DNA from: Thiolapillus brandeum
GTDB taxonomy: Bacteria; Pseudomonadota; Gammaproteobacteria; Chromatiales; Chromatiaceae
Assembly (NCBI GenBank): GCA_011051425.1
Contig: DRLF01000121.1
Location: 1-15,761, forward strand
Reading direction: 5' to 3'
DNA length: 15,761 nucleotides
Part shown: piece after piece, positions 15,145 through 15,761 of the stretch
Layout: each line of letters starts with the position of its first letter
Position numbering within the stretch: position 1 is the stretch's first letter
Position numbers and translations under genes: made by a program
The notes under the pieces: model-generated
Told to the model about the DNA's origin: nothing
The model's database searches: none
The model's input: only the letters and a program-made list of their open reading frames with translations

Positions 15145-15761
15145 GTGCGCATACTGGTTACCGGGCAACCGGCTTCAGGGCTGTTCATACTGGCAGCTTT
15201 GCTGCGCCGGATCTATGGCCTGGAGGACCTGAATGCGGTTGCGGGCGGGATGGCGGGCGACACACCGTCCCTGGCCGACTGGATTCAAACAGGCGGTTTC
15301 CCGGCTCGGGGCTTGCTGGCCGGACACTATGAGGCGGATGATGCCCTCCTGAAAGCATGCCGGGATCAGGGAGTCAGGGTGGTGTGCATGGCCCGTGACC
15401 CCTATGTCAATTTCGAAGTCATGTATGTGCATGCCAATGGCAGCCGGGGCATGCCGGCAGCGCCAGAGACAGCCACGCTCAAGGATGCCCCTCTCGATGG
15501 CCCGGATGTCGCCGCATTCATTGCGGGTGTGTATTCCCGCTACCTGGAAATGACCGCCCGCTGGCAGGCGGTCGATGACGCCCTGATGGTGCGTCAGGAA
15601 GACCTGGTTACGGCTCCTAAAATGTCCTTGAAGGCCCTGGCGTCGGAACTGGGAGAGATGGATGCCGGCATTCTGAATTCGGCTGTTCACGAGATCATGG
15701 AGGACCGCATTCAAGGCTCCGTGGGGAATTCCCTGTCCGATTCACGCCTGCCCGCTTCGGC
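15145..15761 (+). CDS. Sulfotransferase-like P-loop protein, 3'-truncated by the window edge
   Basis: The frame is open from GTG 15145 to the window end (205 codons, no stop), with a GGGG-type ribosome site about 7 bases before the GTG. Features resemble PAPS-dependent sulfotransferases: an N-terminal strand and loop RILVTGQPASG (residues 2-12) in the place of the 5'-phosphosulfate loop, RDPYVNFEVMYVH (RDP at 84-86) resembling the 3'-phosphate region, and VRQEDLVTAPKMSLKALASELG (about 149-170), which mirrors the common VRYEDLVxDPxxxLxxLxxxLG. The serine usually expected a few residues after RDP is not evident, and the first loop lacks the typical Arg/Lys-Ser/Thr ending, so activity is uncertain. 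Position behind the mutase hints at glycan modification (inference). The antisense ORF here (15175-15714) shows no family features. Confidence 0.5.
   Translation, partial: MRILVTGQPASGLFILAALLRRIYGLEDLNAVAGGMAGDTPSLADWIQTGGFPARGLLAGHYEADDALLKACRDQGVRVVCMARDPYVNFEVMYVHANGSRGMPAAPETATLKDAPLDGPDVAAFIAGVYSRYLEMTARWQAVDDALMVRQEDLVTAPKMSLKALASELGEMDAGILNSAVHEIMEDRIQGSVGNSLSDSRLPAS

Noticed and set aside
13123-15168. 681-codon open frame on the minus strand
   Set aside because: It lies antisense to the molybdenum-carrier and phosphomannomutase genes, shows no family motif, and is explained by the codon bias of the plus-strand genes.
1-15761. CRISPR arrays, prophage, integrases, toxin-antitoxin pairs or a defence island
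   Set aside because: None was found: no regularly spaced repeats, no transposase or integrase motifs, and every sizeable gap is accounted for by the listed features.

Overview
This window reads as chromosomal DNA of a free-living, GC-rich gammaproteobacterium. The gltX-glnS pair, the CpsG-type phosphomannomutase, the long-type threonine synthase and the RpfE-family protein together suggest a Chromatiales-like or related lineage. The genus cannot be fixed from sequence alone. Most genes are recognisable housekeeping or accessory genes, and no integrase, transposase, CRISPR array or phage gene was seen.

Layout. (1) 1-8157, plus strand: the 3' part of thrC, then an RpfE-family gene, then a complete tripartite RND efflux system (lipoprotein adaptor, inner-membrane pump, NodT-type outer-membrane lipoprotein). 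Every junction from the RpfE-family gene onward is a 4-base ATGA overlap, so these four genes look translationally coupled. (2) 8181-9382, minus strand: lexA followed by tag (3-methyladenine DNA glycosylase I). tag starts with TTG inside a TTGA overlap with the lexA stop, giving a small DNA-damage operon convergent with the efflux genes. (3) 9383-9715: a 333-base divergent control region. It holds a perfect inverted repeat over the lexA -10 element and a roughly 104-base palindromic element with a perfect 19-bp terminal inverted repeat. (4) 9716-12774, plus strand: gltX and glnS joined by an ATGA overlap. (5) 12808-13106: a strong stable-RNA promoter, tRNA-Ala(GGC), tRNA-Glu(TTC) and a Rho-independent terminator. 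(6) 13210-13674: a putative molybdenum-carrier (SLOG-fold) protein. (7) 13756-15761: an extended -10 promoter, a phosphomannomutase/phosphoglucomutase, and a sulfotransferase-like gene that runs off the window.

How the parts fit. The efflux genes encode a complete envelope-spanning pump with no local regulator visible. lexA-tag couples SOS control to alkylation repair. gltX and glnS charge Glu and Gln tRNAs, and the tRNA-Glu gene lies just downstream. The mutase and sulfotransferase-like gene could act in surface-glycan precursor supply and modification; that link is inference. The most interesting points are the unusual LexA recognition helix with a non-canonical operator-like palindrome, the coupling of an RpfE-family gene to an RND pump, the palindromic intergenic element, and the orphan sulfotransferase-like protein.
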